From contig NZ_OW150024.1 of assembly GCF_933509905.1 (NCBI RefSeq), positions 856,001-920,000 on the forward strand: a DNA stretch of 64,000 nt, given 5' to 3'. Position numbers and translations under genes: made by a program. Each line of letters opens with the position of its first letter. Positions within the stretch are counted from its first letter, which is position 1. The notes below the pieces were generated by a model. The model had not been told where the DNA came from, did not search any database, and saw only the letters and a program-made list of their open reading frames with translations. Source of the stretch: Trichlorobacter ammonificans. GTDB taxonomy: Bacteria > Desulfobacterota > Desulfuromonadia > Geobacterales > Pseudopelobacteraceae. This document shows positions 23,458 through 34,198 of the stretch, in pieces.

Positions 23458-25617
23458 TCAGCCTCCCAGGCCCAACAGTTTGCCTCCCTGGTAGATCAGC
23501 AGGGCCACGGTCCAGGCCAGGATGGTCGAGTAGGTAAAGGCGACCCCCATCCACTTCCAGGTGCCAAACTCGTGACGCATGGCCGCACCCACCACCACGC
23601 AGGGCATGTAGAGCAGAACAAAGGCCATGAAGGCGAAGGAGGTCAGGGGGGTAAACTGTCCTTTCAGCGCCTGTTTCAGGGAGGAAAGGTCCTCTTCCGG
23701 CTCTTCCGCTTCCGGCAGGTAGAGCAGGGCGCTGACCGCCGCTTTCACGGCACCGCCGAAGGAGACCACGATTTCCTTCACGTCTTCTCCCAGGGGCGGT
23801 GCTGCTTCCTTTTTCTCTTCTTCCTTCGGTGCGTAGATTTCGCCCATGGTTCCCACGACGATCTCTTTGGCGATAACCCCGGTAATCAGGGATGACGCTG
23901 CCTCCCAGGTGCCGAAGCCCACGGGTTCGAAAATAGGTGCAACGGCGCTGCCCGCCTTGCCCAGGTAGGAGTCTCTCTTGCTTTCCACGCCCCAGGGAAG
24001 GTTGAGCAGGAACCAGACCAGCACCGACACGGCGAAGATGTAGGTACCGGCCTTGATCAGAAAGTGCTTGCCCTTTTCCCAGGTGTGCAGGCAGAGGCTG
24101 GCGAAGGAGGGCATCCGGTAGGGAGGCAGTTCCATGATGAACATGGGGGCCTCGCCCCTGAAGAGGGTACGCTTGAAGATGAAGCCCATCAGGACCGCCA
24201 GCAGGATTCCCATGATGTAGAGCACCCAGATCACGGTGCCGGGGTTGTCCGGGAAGAAAACCCCCACGAACAACACGTAGACCGGCAACCGTGCACCGCA
24301 GGACATGAGCGGAATCAGCAGGGCAGTCAGTATTTTGTCTTTGGGGTTCTCCAGGGTGCGGGTGGCGTAGATGCCCGGCACGTTGCAGCCGAAGCCCAAC
24401 AGCATCGGGATGAAGGATTTGCCGTGCAGGCCGATGGCATGCATGGCCCGGTCCATCACGAAGGCGGCCCGCGCCATGTAGCCGCTGCCTTCCAGGAAGG
24501 TGATGAAGAACATCATGGCAAAGATGACCGGTACGAAGACCAGTACCGAGCCGACGCCGGCGATCACGCCGTCGTTGACCAGGGACACGGTCCAGTCCGG
24601 CGCGCCGATGCCGCCGAGAATGGCGGCGGTCCAGCGTTTGAACGGCCCGTTGGTCATGGCATCCAGCCAGTCGCTGAAAGGTGAGGAGAGGTCGAAGGTC
24701 AGCTTGAACAGGAACCACATGGCCGCCATGAAGATCGGTATCCCCAGAAAGCGGTTGAGCACGATCCGGTCGATCCGCTCGGTCAGCTCGATGGAACGTT
24801 TTTCCGGCTTGGTCAGCACCTCCCGGCAGAGGCCTGCGGACAGGGCGTAGCGGCTGTCGGCCATCACTCCCTCGATATCGTTGCCGTGGGCCCGGTTTAA
24901 GTGCTCGAAGGCCTGCGGCGGCAGGGAGGCCGGGGAGATGTTGACCCCCTCCAGCACCAGCTTGTCACCTTCCAGCAGTTTGAGCAGCAGCCAGCGCTGG
25001 GGATACTGGTCGAGCAGGGCGCCATGCTGGCGTTGCAGGTGGTCATGCAGGCAGGTGAGTGCGCTTTCAACATCTTCGCCGTAGCTGAGCGTCCGGGGAC
25101 GATGGGCGGCCGTGCTCTCGGCGGTGGCGACCACCGCCTTCAGCAGGTCGTCCAGGCCGGTCTTGCGGGTCGCCGAGGTGGGCACCACGGTGATGCCAAG
25201 TGTTTCAGCCATCTGGGCGGCGTTGATCCGGTATCCCTTTGCCTCGGCCTCGTCGTGGATATTGAGGGCCATTATCATTGGAATGCCCAGTTCAAGGAGC
25301 TGGATGGTGAGGTAGAGATTGCGCTCCAGGTTGGTGGCATCCACGACGTTGATGATCAGGTCCGGCTTGTGCTGCACCAGGTAGTCACGGGTGATGATCT
25401 CTTCCTGGGTGTACGGGGAAAGGGAATAGCAGCCGGGCAGGTCCACCAGGCGGATGGGGCGGCCGGCGAACTCGAACAGCGCCTCCTTCTTCTCCACGGT
25501 GACGCCGGGCCAGTTGCCCACATGGAGGCGGCTGCCGGCAATGGCGTTGATCAGGGTTGACTTGCCGGCATTGGGGTTGCCGGCCACGGCAACGACGTAG
25601 GCGTTTTCCCGCTTCAT
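23458..25617 (-). CDS. feoB: Ferrous iron transport protein B
   Basis: The 719-residue protein has an N-terminal GTPase domain with G1 GNPNAGKST, G3 DLPGCYSL and an NIHD-type G4 (LNIHDEAEAKG), then a helical GDI region and a C-terminal polytopic permease with the gate segments LLGFGCNVPGI and PLMSCGARLPVY, whose Cys residues lie in the presumed Fe2+ path. FeoB imports ferrous iron across the inner membrane. A charged insertion (APKEEEKKEAAPP, about residue 600) is not usual in short FeoB proteins. It overlaps feoA by 4 bp and is followed by the Cys-rich peptide. Confidence 0.96.
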   Translation of the reverse strand: MKRENAYVVAVAGNPNAGKSTLINAIAGSRLHVGNWPGVTVEKKEALFEFAGRPIRLVDLPGCYSLSPYTQEEIITRDYLVQHKPDLIINVVDATNLERNLYLTIQLLELGIPMIMALNIHDEAEAKGYRINAAQMAETLGITVVPTSATRKTGLDDLLKAVVATAESTAAHRPRTLSYGEDVESALTCLHDHLQRQHGALLDQYPQRWLLLKLLEGDKLVLEGVNISPASLPPQAFEHLNRAHGNDIEGVMADSRYALSAGLCREVLTKPEKRSIELTERIDRIVLNRFLGIPIFMAAMWFLFKLTFDLSSPFSDWLDAMTNGPFKRWTAAILGGIGAPDWTVSLVNDGVIAGVGSVLVFVPVIFAMMFFITFLEGSGYMARAAFVMDRAMHAIGLHGKSFIPMLLGFGCNVPGIYATRTLENPKDKILTALLIPLMSCGARLPVYVLFVGVFFPDNPGTVIWVLYIMGILLAVLMGFIFKRTLFRGEAPMFIMELPPYRMPSFASLCLHTWEKGKHFLIKAGTYIFAVSVLVWFLLNLPWGVESKRDSYLGKAGSAVAPIFEPVGFGTWEAASSLITGVIAKEIVVGTMGEIYAPKEEEKKEAAPPLGEDVKEIVVSFGGAVKAAVSALLYLPEAEEPEEDLSSLKQALKGQFTPLTSFAFMAFVLLYMPCVVVGAAMRHEFGTWKWMGVAFTYSTILAWTVALLIYQGGKLLGLGG

Positions 25618-25844
25618 GCCGTCACCTCGATCTCGATCCCTGTGGCCTCGCCTTTACGCAAGGAGAGGTTGTAGCCCTTGACCGTCACTTCGATCGGATC
25701 GCCCATGGGCGCCACTTTCTCCACCTTGATCAGTTCTCCGGGGATGACCCCCATATCCATCAGCCGCCGTCTGATCGGGCCGATGGTGGTGTCCAGCTTC
25801 AGGATACGCCCCTGTTGGCCGGGTTTGAGGTTGCTGAGATTCAT
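25614..25844 (-). CDS. feoA: FeoA-family SH3-like protein (canonical)
   Basis: The 76-residue protein MNLSNLKPGQQGRILKLDTT is a typical FeoA: a small SH3-like domain with RRRLMDMGVIPGELIKVEKV, APMGDPIEVTVKGYNLSLRK and a C-terminal beta strand. It is cytoplasmic and required with FeoB for ferrous iron uptake. It overlaps both neighbours by 4 bp (feoB downstream and a second FeoA-like gene upstream), which indicates a tightly coupled operon. Confidence 0.94.
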   Translation of the reverse strand: MNLSNLKPGQQGRILKLDTTIGPIRRRLMDMGVIPGELIKVEKVAPMGDPIEVTVKGYNLSLRKGEATGIEIEVTA

Positions 25845-26128
25845 GCTGCCACTCCTTTCACACTGATGGTTCTGGCTATTTTGCGGTCAATGGCGATACG
25901 GGCCTCATCCACCAGCAGCAGCAACAGACTTCCATCGTTTTTCAGTACTTCCACCTGCTTGCCCACTCGTAACCCCATCTCTTCAGCCCGAGTTGCCGTG
26001 GCCTTGTGGTGATGCGGCATTGCATCTCCCCGGCCATGCCCGGAATCATGGCATCCGCAGTTTCCGCAATGTCTGATGGCGATAATTTCACCCCGTTCTC
26101 CGGGGGAGAGCAGTTCCAGCGGCATCAT
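25841..26128 (-). CDS. Second FeoA-like protein with a Cys/His-rich loop
   Basis: The start at 26128 (MMPLELLSPGERGEIIAIRH) has GGAGG six bases upstream and gives 95 residues. The N- and C-terminal parts match FeoA (LSPGERGEII; RAEEMGLRVGKQVEVLKNDG; ARTISV). Between them, residues ~20-42 are an insertion, CGNCGCHDSGHGRGDAMPHHH, with three Cys and five His, a likely metal-binding loop absent from ordinary FeoA. Two FeoA proteins before FeoB is common in Geobacter relatives. The loop could sense or chaperone Fe2+ or Zn2+, which is an inference. It overlaps feoA by 4 bp. Confidence 0.85.
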   Translation of the reverse strand: MMPLELLSPGERGEIIAIRHCGNCGCHDSGHGRGDAMPHHHKATATRAEEMGLRVGKQVEVLKNDGSLLLLLVDEARIAIDRKIARTISVKGVAA

Positions 26129-26204
26129 TCGTATCCTCCGAACATGAAGTAGTGGTGGCTCCGGGACACGCGACGGTGTCCCGGAAATTGACATACGAGG
26201 CGGA

Positions 26205-27017
26205 TCAGAATTTGAGAACCACGCCGTAAAGTACGGTGACGTCATCTTCGGCTTTGGTCAGGCCGACCTTGACGCCGGCGTTGACGTCAAGGAAGTCGTT
26301 GATTTCATAGCGGGCACCGGTCAGGGCGTATATCGGCAGCTCGGTGGAGCCGTAGCCTTCCTTGTTCTCGGAGCTTTTCAGTCCGAAATCGGCAACCGCG
26401 AACAGCCCCTTCATCACTTCAACCTCACCGGCGACGGATGCTGACCAGATATTACTGCGCAGAGCCTCGCGGGCTTCGTCAAGACGGTAGGCGTGATGCT
26501 CGTAGCCGATGTTGGCGTGCAGGGCGTATGTGCCGTCTTCAAACTCTTTGGTGGCGATCAGGACTACTCCCGGCTGCCAGCGGCCTTCCGAAAGGCCGGC
26601 GCTGTACTTGCCGGTGGGCATGATCAGGGTCGGTTTGATGGCGAAGTTGATGCCGGCCAGTTCGGCGAAGGCGTATTTCACTTCCAGGGTCATGTCGCCG
26701 AAGCCGTCGGCTTTACCCACCAGTTGGCCGTCTTCCCGGGTCCGGTCGCTGAAGGTGTAGGGGACTTCCAGGGAGATACCCAGAGCTTTGTAGAGACCGG
26801 TGGTGATTTTTACCGAACCGTCGCTGGCGGTTGTTTTCTCGGTGACCCCGCTGGTTTTTTCCTTGTTGAACATGGTGGAACCGTTCAGTTCGATTTCCAC
26901 TTTCCCGACGTCAACGGTACCGGCGTCGTCGGTTTCAAGGGGCGGGCCGGCCAGGGCGGAACCGGCGGTAAACAGGGCAAGGGCCAGGGCGGCAACGGTG
27001 GTGCGAAGTGCGTTCAT
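26205..27017 (-). CDS. Putative outer-membrane beta-barrel protein of the iron operon
   Basis: The start MNALRTTVAALALALFTAGS has an AAGGAG site and gives 270 residues with a signal peptide ending at about SALA. The mature part begins GPPLETDDAGTVDVGKVEIE and consists of alternating beta-strands ending in VTVLYGVVLKF, with a C-terminal Phe as in outer-membrane barrels. The pattern resembles the MetA-pathway/transporter family of outer-membrane proteins. Its position between hemP and feoA suggests a role in iron or metal passage across the outer membrane, but the substrate is unknown. Confidence 0.75.
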   Translation of the reverse strand: MNALRTTVAALALALFTAGSALAGPPLETDDAGTVDVGKVEIELNGSTMFNKEKTSGVTEKTTASDGSVKITTGLYKALGISLEVPYTFSDRTREDGQLVGKADGFGDMTLEVKYAFAELAGINFAIKPTLIMPTGKYSAGLSEGRWQPGVVLIATKEFEDGTYALHANIGYEHHAYRLDEAREALRSNIWSASVAGEVEVMKGLFAVADFGLKSSENKEGYGSTELPIYALTGARYEINDFLDVNAGVKVGLTKAEDDVTVLYGVVLKF

Positions 27018-27143
27018 GAACAGCTCTCCTTTTGGATGAAAGTCGATTCCGGCTGGCTTGATGGCGGTGGGTGGCACCGGTGGCTGGCGTATGGAATTCT
27101 CTGCGCGGGAAGGCGCGAAGCTAGCGATGTCCGATACTGCGGT

Positions 27144-27269
27144 TTATTTAGTCAGGATCAGCTTGTTGCTGCTGGTAATCCGTAAGCGATACTCTTCACC
27201 GTTATGTAGGATGACGAGCATTTTTTGGTCACCGAACAAGGCGGTGCTGGCCAAGGCTTTGCCGGACAT
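27144..27269 (-). CDS. hemP: HemP-family hemin uptake protein
   Basis: The C-terminal motif MLVILHNGEEYRLRITSSNK followed by LILTK is the HemP signature (…I.H.G..Y.LR.T..GKLILTK). The ATG at 27269 gives 41 residues and lies one base after the stop of the DUF2325 gene (TGACATG), as for the feoB/Cys-rich pair. Longer starts (27305, 27332) overlap the upstream gene. HemP is a small cytoplasmic protein linked to heme or siderophore uptake and iron starvation; its mechanism is not settled. Confidence 0.85.
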   Translation of the reverse strand: MSGKALASTALFGDQKMLVILHNGEEYRLRITSSNKLILTK

Positions 27270-27270
27270 G

Positions 27271-27606
27271 TCAGGCCTGCCTTTCTCTGTCGCCCGTCGT
27301 GGCATTTGTCGAGTTTTGGCACAGCGCGACATGCAGGCAGCTCAGGCATTCCCGCAGCGTACAGACGCCGCAGGCGTGGTGCATGAACACCGGGATGCCC
27401 CGTTTCTTTGCGCTGTTCAGCGCCTCGTTGCGGGCTTGGTGGGACACCTTGTTGGTGAAGATGACCACGGCATCCATGTTGCCGATTTTGGTGCCCAGAT
27501 TCTTTTCTGACTGGCTGAAGATCCGCAGCTCCATCCCCAGGCGCCGTGCTTCCTTCAGGTACTGTTCACCCAGGCGGTCCATGCCGCCGATCAGTGCGAT
27601 ACTCAT
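27271..27606 (-). CDS. DUF2325 domain protein
   Basis: The start MSIALIGGMDRLGEQYLKEA has an AGGAGG site and gives 111 residues. The family pattern is clear: an N-terminal IALIGGMDRL, a central NMDAVVIFTNKVSHQARNEA, and KKRGIPVFMHHACGVCTLRE, a Rossmann-like fold. The C-terminal extension is Cys-rich (CGVC, CLSC, C), which suggests metal or heme binding. It overlaps DUF3793 upstream by 4 bp and is adjacent to hemP, a pairing seen in anaerobes. A role in iron or heme sensing or trafficking is inferred only. Confidence 0.85.
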   Translation of the reverse strand: MSIALIGGMDRLGEQYLKEARRLGMELRIFSQSEKNLGTKIGNMDAVVIFTNKVSHQARNEALNSAKKRGIPVFMHHACGVCTLRECLSCLHVALCQNSTNATTGDRERQA

Positions 27607-28334
27607 ACATGAACCTCCTGATTGTGGCAATGAAATTTTTTATCATTAGTGGGGCCGGAAAATCGATTCTTGAGGCAGTTGAGTCGATCGATGCACTCGC
27701 AGGGTGTTGCGCACTGTTCAAGAAGCGTCCCTACCATCCTGCGTGTCCGCCGAAACGAACCGGCAAGGCAGAGGCTTTTTTCAGGGTTGCCGAAGATTTT
27801 CCAGGGCCCCTGGCAGGTGAAGGGAAGTTTCACCAGCCCCATGAATGCGGCCACGTCTTTTGCCGGGTAGCCGATGAACAGTCCGATCTCATGGGGGAAG
27901 GAGCCGTGGCCCGCAATCCGTCGGTTCAGCTCCTCAAGCAGGTCGCTGCTGTCACCTGCGCCGTCATATCCTGCCTTCACGAGCAACGCCCTGATGCCGG
28001 GATGGGAGAGGTGAGCAGCCAGCTGTTCCGGGTGATAGCAGAAAAGCAGCAGCGCCCGTTCGCTTGACTGCAGCACCCGGAAACGGAGCATGGGCAGTGC
28101 CGCGGAAAGCTCATGGCTGTGCTGCTGCCAGAGGTGATACAGGTTTCGTCCGCAGGAGCGCTGCCGGTTCACTAGGGAGACGAGGCTTGCCGGTTTGATG
28201 CCGGCAAGGGCTTCCGAGCATTCCAGCACCAGATGAGCCGTCAGGCAGTCGAGCGGATCGGAGAAGCGCGACGCTACCTGGTGTCGTGCAGTGTGTCGCA
28301 CAGGGCTATTGGGGTGAAGGTTTGCTGTGTTCAT
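27603..28334 (-). CDS. DUF3793 family protein
   Basis: The 243-residue protein has the family motifs ECSEALAGIKPASLVSLVNR, FCYHPEQLAAHL, HEIGLFIGYPAKDVAAFMG, and CQGPWKIFGNPEKSLCLAGS. It is predicted cytoplasmic. DUF3793 genes occur with hemP and feoAB in anaerobes, and several Cys and His near the C-terminus (CATPCECIDRLNC, HCHNQEVHV) suggest metal binding. As the first gene of the eight-gene iron operon it lies just downstream of a Fur-box-like sequence. Its function is not known. Confidence 0.85.
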   Translation of the reverse strand: MNTANLHPNSPVRHTARHQVASRFSDPLDCLTAHLVLECSEALAGIKPASLVSLVNRQRSCGRNLYHLWQQHSHELSAALPMLRFRVLQSSERALLLFCYHPEQLAAHLSHPGIRALLVKAGYDGAGDSSDLLEELNRRIAGHGSFPHEIGLFIGYPAKDVAAFMGLVKLPFTCQGPWKIFGNPEKSLCLAGSFRRTRRMVGTLLEQCATPCECIDRLNCLKNRFSGPTNDKKFHCHNQEVHV

Positions 28335-28346
28335 GACGATTCCGGT

Positions 28347-28369
28347 TAATGATTTTTGTTATCAATAAA
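28347..28369 (-). promoter_or_regulatory. Fur-box-like operator upstream of the iron operon
   Basis: On the minus strand the sequence TTTATTGATAACAAAAATCA followed by TTAA resembles the Fur consensus of inverted GATAAT/ATTATC half-sites (TGATAAC and AATCATT). It lies 13-35 bp before the DUF3793 start. Fur repression under iron repletion is the natural reading, but the match is imperfect. Confidence 0.5.
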
Positions 28370-28419
28370 CGAGTGTGGTGCTGCCTGTCAAGGGAAAAGT
28401 TAGGGACGGGGTGGGGGAG

Positions 28420-28869
28420 TTAGGTGGAGGCGCAGCGGTTGCAGGTGCCGTACATGACGGCATTTTTGGTCTCGATGGCTCCCCAGGTGCGGGCCGTTTC
28501 GGGAAGCTCGATCCGGTCGAATTCGGGCCATTCGATATCCAGGACCGCCTTGCACAAGGAGCAGATCAGGTGATGGTGGGGGCCGATGACCGCTTCAAAA
28601 CGAGCCTGGCTCTCTGCGGTCTGAATGCGATTGACCAGGCCGTGCTGTTCCAGGGTTGCCAGGGTTCGGTACACGGTGTCGAGCGAAATCGAGGGCACCT
28701 CCCGCGTGATCCGCTTGTGAATCGTTTCAGCCGAGGGGTGGTCGGGGTGCTGCAGCAGCTCACGAAAAATCAAGGTCCGCTGGTGCGTTATTTTCAAGCC
28801 TGCTCCACGGCAGGCGAGGGTGAACTGCTCCATCTGGTGGGCTAGCCGTTTACGTGATGTGGTTGGCAT
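28420..28869 (-). CDS. Fur-family regulator, PerR-like
   Basis: The 149-residue protein has a winged-helix domain (about 15-85: HQRTLIFRELLQHPDHPSAE, then SISLDTVYRTLATLEQHGLV) and a metal-binding dimerisation domain with PHHHLICSLCKAVLDIEWPE and a C-terminal CNRC pair. The two CxxC motifs should bind structural Zn; His in HHHL belongs to the regulatory site. It lies between the iron operon and katG-ferritin-rubrerythrin and is divergent from katG, so a peroxide-responsive PerR role is likely, although Fur itself cannot be excluded. Confidence 0.85.
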   Translation of the reverse strand: MPTTSRKRLAHQMEQFTLACRGAGLKITHQRTLIFRELLQHPDHPSAETIHKRITREVPSISLDTVYRTLATLEQHGLVNRIQTAESQARFEAVIGPHHHLICSLCKAVLDIEWPEFDRIELPETARTWGAIETKNAVMYGTCNRCAST

Positions 28870-31367
<2,498 letters not shown>

Positions 31368-31418
31368 CCCGGCTGCTGCAAATGTGTGCAATGCATCTCA
31401 CGACAAGGAGGAAGAGCC

Positions 31419-31922
31419 ATGGGATCAAAAGGACGCGAAATCATCGGCATGGATCTGAATGAACTGCTGGGCCTGTTGCAGCGGGCCTACTGCGACGAAT
31501 GGCTTGCCTACTACCAGTACTGGCTGGGGGCCAAGCTGGTCAAGGGACCGATGAAGGACGCCGTGGGAGCGGAGCTCCTTGTGCATGCCACCGAGGAGCT
31601 GGCCCACGCCGACATGGTGGCCATGCGGATCATTCAACTGGGGGGAACGCCGATAACCAAGCCTGAGGATTGGTACCGGTACACCAACTGCGGGTACGAT
31701 GCTCCGGACGACCCCCATGTCAAGGTACTGCTGGAGCAGAACATCAAGGGGGAGCAGTGCGCCATCAGCGTCTACAAGCGGCTGATGGACATCACCAGGG
31801 ACAAGGATCCGGTGACCTACAACATGGTGCTGACCATTCTGGAGCAGGAAGTGGAACACGAGGAGGACCTGCAGTCGCTGCTGGAGGATTACGAATTACT
31901 GGTGAAAGCCATCAGGGAGTAG
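31419..31922 (+). CDS. Ferritin-like/Dps-like diiron protein
   Basis: The start MGSKGREIIGMDLNELLGLL has AAGGAGG and gives 167 residues. Four helices carry the carboxylate/His ligands of a ferritin-type diiron site: AYCDEWLAYYQYW, ATEELAHADM, GEQCAISVYK, and EQEVEHEEDLQSLL. The proportions resemble archaeal/bacterial Dps-like (DPSL) proteins, which oxidise and store iron using peroxide. The gene lies 51 bp after katG and 95 bp before rubrerythrin, consistent with a peroxide-stress operon. Confidence 0.85.
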   Translation: MGSKGREIIGMDLNELLGLLQRAYCDEWLAYYQYWLGAKLVKGPMKDAVGAELLVHATEELAHADMVAMRIIQLGGTPITKPEDWYRYTNCGYDAPDDPHVKVLLEQNIKGEQCAISVYKRLMDITRDKDPVTYNMVLTILEQEVEHEEDLQSLLEDYELLVKAIRE

Positions 31923-32017
31923 TATCTTCCCAAGTGCTTTCCGAATATGAGCATAGAGTACGACTGACGCATGGTTCTGCGGACCGGCGTCATATTTCAC
32001 CCCACGGAGGTTGTTGA

Positions 32018-32512
32018 ATGTCCACAGAGAAGAATCTCGCAGAAGCCTTTGCCGGCGAAAGCCAGGCGAACCGCAAATACCTTGCCTTTGCCAAGCAGGC
32101 CGACAAAGAGGGCTTTCCCCAGGTTGCCCGTCTGTTCCGTGCCGCTGCAGAGGCGGAAACCGTGCATGCCCATGCCCATCTGAAAGTACTGGGCGGCATC
32201 AGGAGCACCAAAGACAACCTGATGGAGGCCATTGGCGGGGAAACCCACGAGTTCAAGGAAATGTATCCGCCGATGATCGAAGCGGCCCGGAAAGAAGGGG
32301 CAGCCGAGGCGTTGCGTTCGTTTACCTTTGCCAACGCGGTGGAAAAGACCCATGCCGAACTGTACCAAAAGGCGTTCGACACTCTGGGGCAGGCAGGTGA
32401 GCAGTTCGATTATTATGTCTGTCCGGTCTGTGGCCATACCGTGGAAAAGGCCGCACCGGCAACGTGTGAGGTCTGCGGCGCTGCCGGCAGCGTTTTCATC
32501 CGGATCAGCTGA
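32018..32512 (+). CDS. rbr: Rubrerythrin
   Basis: The 164-residue protein has an N-terminal ferritin-like diiron domain (FAGESQANRKYLAFAKQADK, EAETVHAHAHLKVLGG, EAIGGETHEFKEMYPPM, ANAVEKTHAELY) and a C-terminal rubredoxin-like domain with CPVCGH and CEVCGAAG binding one Fe(Cys)4. Rubrerythrins reduce H2O2 to water in anaerobes, taking electrons from NAD(P)H or rubredoxin donors. It follows katG and the Dps-like gene on the same strand, with its own ribosome-binding site (GGAGG). Confidence 0.96.
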   Translation: MSTEKNLAEAFAGESQANRKYLAFAKQADKEGFPQVARLFRAAAEAETVHAHAHLKVLGGIRSTKDNLMEAIGGETHEFKEMYPPMIEAARKEGAAEALRSFTFANAVEKTHAELYQKAFDTLGQAGEQFDYYVCPVCGHTVEKAAPATCEVCGAAGSVFIRIS

Positions 32513-32551
32513 TCGGTTCCGACCGGGTGTTGTACCCGTCAACAGATGAAA

Positions 32552-32581
32552 GGGCCGCGTTCCGGTAACGGAACGCGGCCC
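32552..32581. terminator. Bidirectional terminator after rubrerythrin
   Basis: GGGCCGCGTTCC pairs with GGAACGCGGCCC around GGTAAC. It lies between the convergent rubrerythrin (+) and parvulin (-) genes; the minus side continues TTTCATCTGTTG. Confidence 0.8.
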
Positions 32582-32612
32582 TTGTCGGTACAGCCTGGAT
32601 ACCAGCAGCGAC

Positions 32613-33626
32613 TTACTTCAGGAATACCTCGATTTTTGCCTTCTTGCGTGCCTCCTCAAGGGTCGCATTGACCGCCTCGCCCACCTTCCGGCGCTTCAGC
32701 GATTCTTCGATCCGGCTTTTGACGTCGGCAAAGGCGACCTTGCTGGCGGCTTTCTTCTCCACTGCCTTGATGATGTGGAAGCCGAACTGGGTTTCCACAA
32801 CGCCGCTGATCTCCCCCGGTTTCAACGCAAACGCCGCATCCTCGAACGGCTTCACCATCTGCCCTTTGCTGAAGTAGCCCAGATCGCCCCCCTGCTTGCT
32901 GCTGGGGCAACCGGAGTTGTCCTGGGCCAGCTTGGCGAAGTCGGCACCGGCCTGGGCCTGTTTCAGCAGCTCGTTGATCTTTGCCCGTGCCGTGCTCCGT
33001 TCGTCCGCGGTTGCCTTGGGATCAACCGTGATCAGGATGTGGCTGGCCCGCATCTGTTCCGGCTGGAGGAAGGACTCCGGGTTCTTGTCGTAAAAGGTCT
33101 GCACCTCGGCTGCTGTCACGGTCTGCTTGGGGACGATCATCTTCTCGATATAGGCGTCAATGACCAAGTTGCGGCGTACCAGCTCGCGCAGGTCCTTTTC
33201 GGTCATTCCCTGTTCCTTCAGCGCCTTGGCAAACTCCTCCTCATTCTTGAAGCGGGTCTCTTTCAGCCCCTTGACATGCTCGTCAACCTTGGCCTCCTGA
33301 CCGTTCAGGGGGCTGGTTTTGGCCAGCTGGTACATCAACTCGCCGGCGATTAGCTGGTTGAGCAGAAACTTTTGAACCTCCGATTCCCGCTCTGCCGGTA
33401 CCTGGGCGCCCTGGGGAGAACTCTTGAATGCCGTCAGCGCCTTGTTCAGGTCCGCCGCCGGGATGGCAACGCCGTTGACCCGGGCAACCGGGTCGGGCAG
33501 GCCCTTTGATTTTTCGGTGGCCTTGGCCGCGGCCGGCTTCTTGTCAGCGGCCGTTACCCCGGCAACCGACAGTGCCATGAGGGCAGCCGCCAACAGAACA
33601 GTGAAGACAATGCGTGGGTATGCCAT
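32613..33626 (-). CDS. Periplasmic parvulin-type peptidyl-prolyl isomerase (SurA/PrsA-like)
   Basis: The 337-residue protein has a signal peptide (MAYPRIVFTVLLAAALMALS, cleavage after TAA or similar). A SurA-N-like helical region (about 45-185) surrounds a parvulin domain (about 200-300): MRASHILITVDPKATADERS, FAKLAQDNSGCPSSKQGGDL, GYFSKGQMVKPFEDAAFALK, and VVETQFGFHIIKAVEK. It should act as a chaperone/PPIase for outer-membrane or secreted proteins in the periplasm. It is monocistronic. Confidence 0.92.
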   Translation of the reverse strand: MAYPRIVFTVLLAAALMALSVAGVTAADKKPAAAKATEKSKGLPDPVARVNGVAIPAADLNKALTAFKSSPQGAQVPAERESEVQKFLLNQLIAGELMYQLAKTSPLNGQEAKVDEHVKGLKETRFKNEEEFAKALKEQGMTEKDLRELVRRNLVIDAYIEKMIVPKQTVTAAEVQTFYDKNPESFLQPEQMRASHILITVDPKATADERSTARAKINELLKQAQAGADFAKLAQDNSGCPSSKQGGDLGYFSKGQMVKPFEDAAFALKPGEISGVVETQFGFHIIKAVEKKAASKVAFADVKSRIEESLKRRKVGEAVNATLEEARKKAKIEVFLK

Positions 33627-33808
33627 GGTGTGTGTCGCTCCTTTGCGGTGAGTCTGCTACCTTTGTATATCACGGAAGCAAAGCGATCAAAAAGCGGAAA
33701 GTTCCCCGGATTCAATTTTGACATTTGCCGATGTTTCCGCTAGAGTTCGCCAAAATTAAGCCTGCGGCCGGCAGATTTTTCATGCCGTCCAGGGGAGGGA
33801 AGCTGTCT

Positions 33809-34168
33809 ATGAAGAAGGTGCTCGTGGTGGATGATAGTCTCTCCGTAGCCCGTCAGCTTGAGAAAATTCTGAATGAATCAGGTGATTTTACCTGTGTCGG
33901 CCACGCCAAGAACGGTGCTGAGGCCATCAAGATGAATCATGCCGAAAATCCTGACATTATCTGCATGGATATGAACATGCCCGGCATGGACGGCCTGACC
34001 GCCCTGCGCAGCCTGGTGGTGCTGGACAAGGAGGTCAAGGTGGTGATGGTCACCTCCCTCGGCGGCGTGGGGGACAAATTCGCCGAAGCCCTGAAGCTGG
34101 GGGCAAAGAACGTGATCTCAAAGCCGTTTGAAGCCGAAACGGTCCTGAATGTGCTGAGGGCGCTCTAG
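33809..34168 (+). CDS. CheY-like single-domain response regulator
   Basis: The start MKKVLVVDDSLSVARQLEKI gives 119 residues, just a receiver domain, and GGGAGG lies upstream. Features are the acidic pair DDS, phospho-acceptor Asp in IICMDMNMPGMDG (about residue 55), Thr/Ser in MVTSLGG, and Lys in ISKPFEAE. It probably switches or relays a signal in a chemotaxis or two-component pathway. It lies 30 bp before the MshEN/CheX-like gene, so the two probably function together. Confidence 0.93.
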   Translation: MKKVLVVDDSLSVARQLEKILNESGDFTCVGHAKNGAEAIKMNHAENPDIICMDMNMPGMDGLTALRSLVVLDKEVKVVMVTSLGGVGDKFAEALKLGAKNVISKPFEAETVLNVLRAL

Positions 34169-34198
34169 TCGCCTATCGTTTTCGTATCGGAGAGTGCA

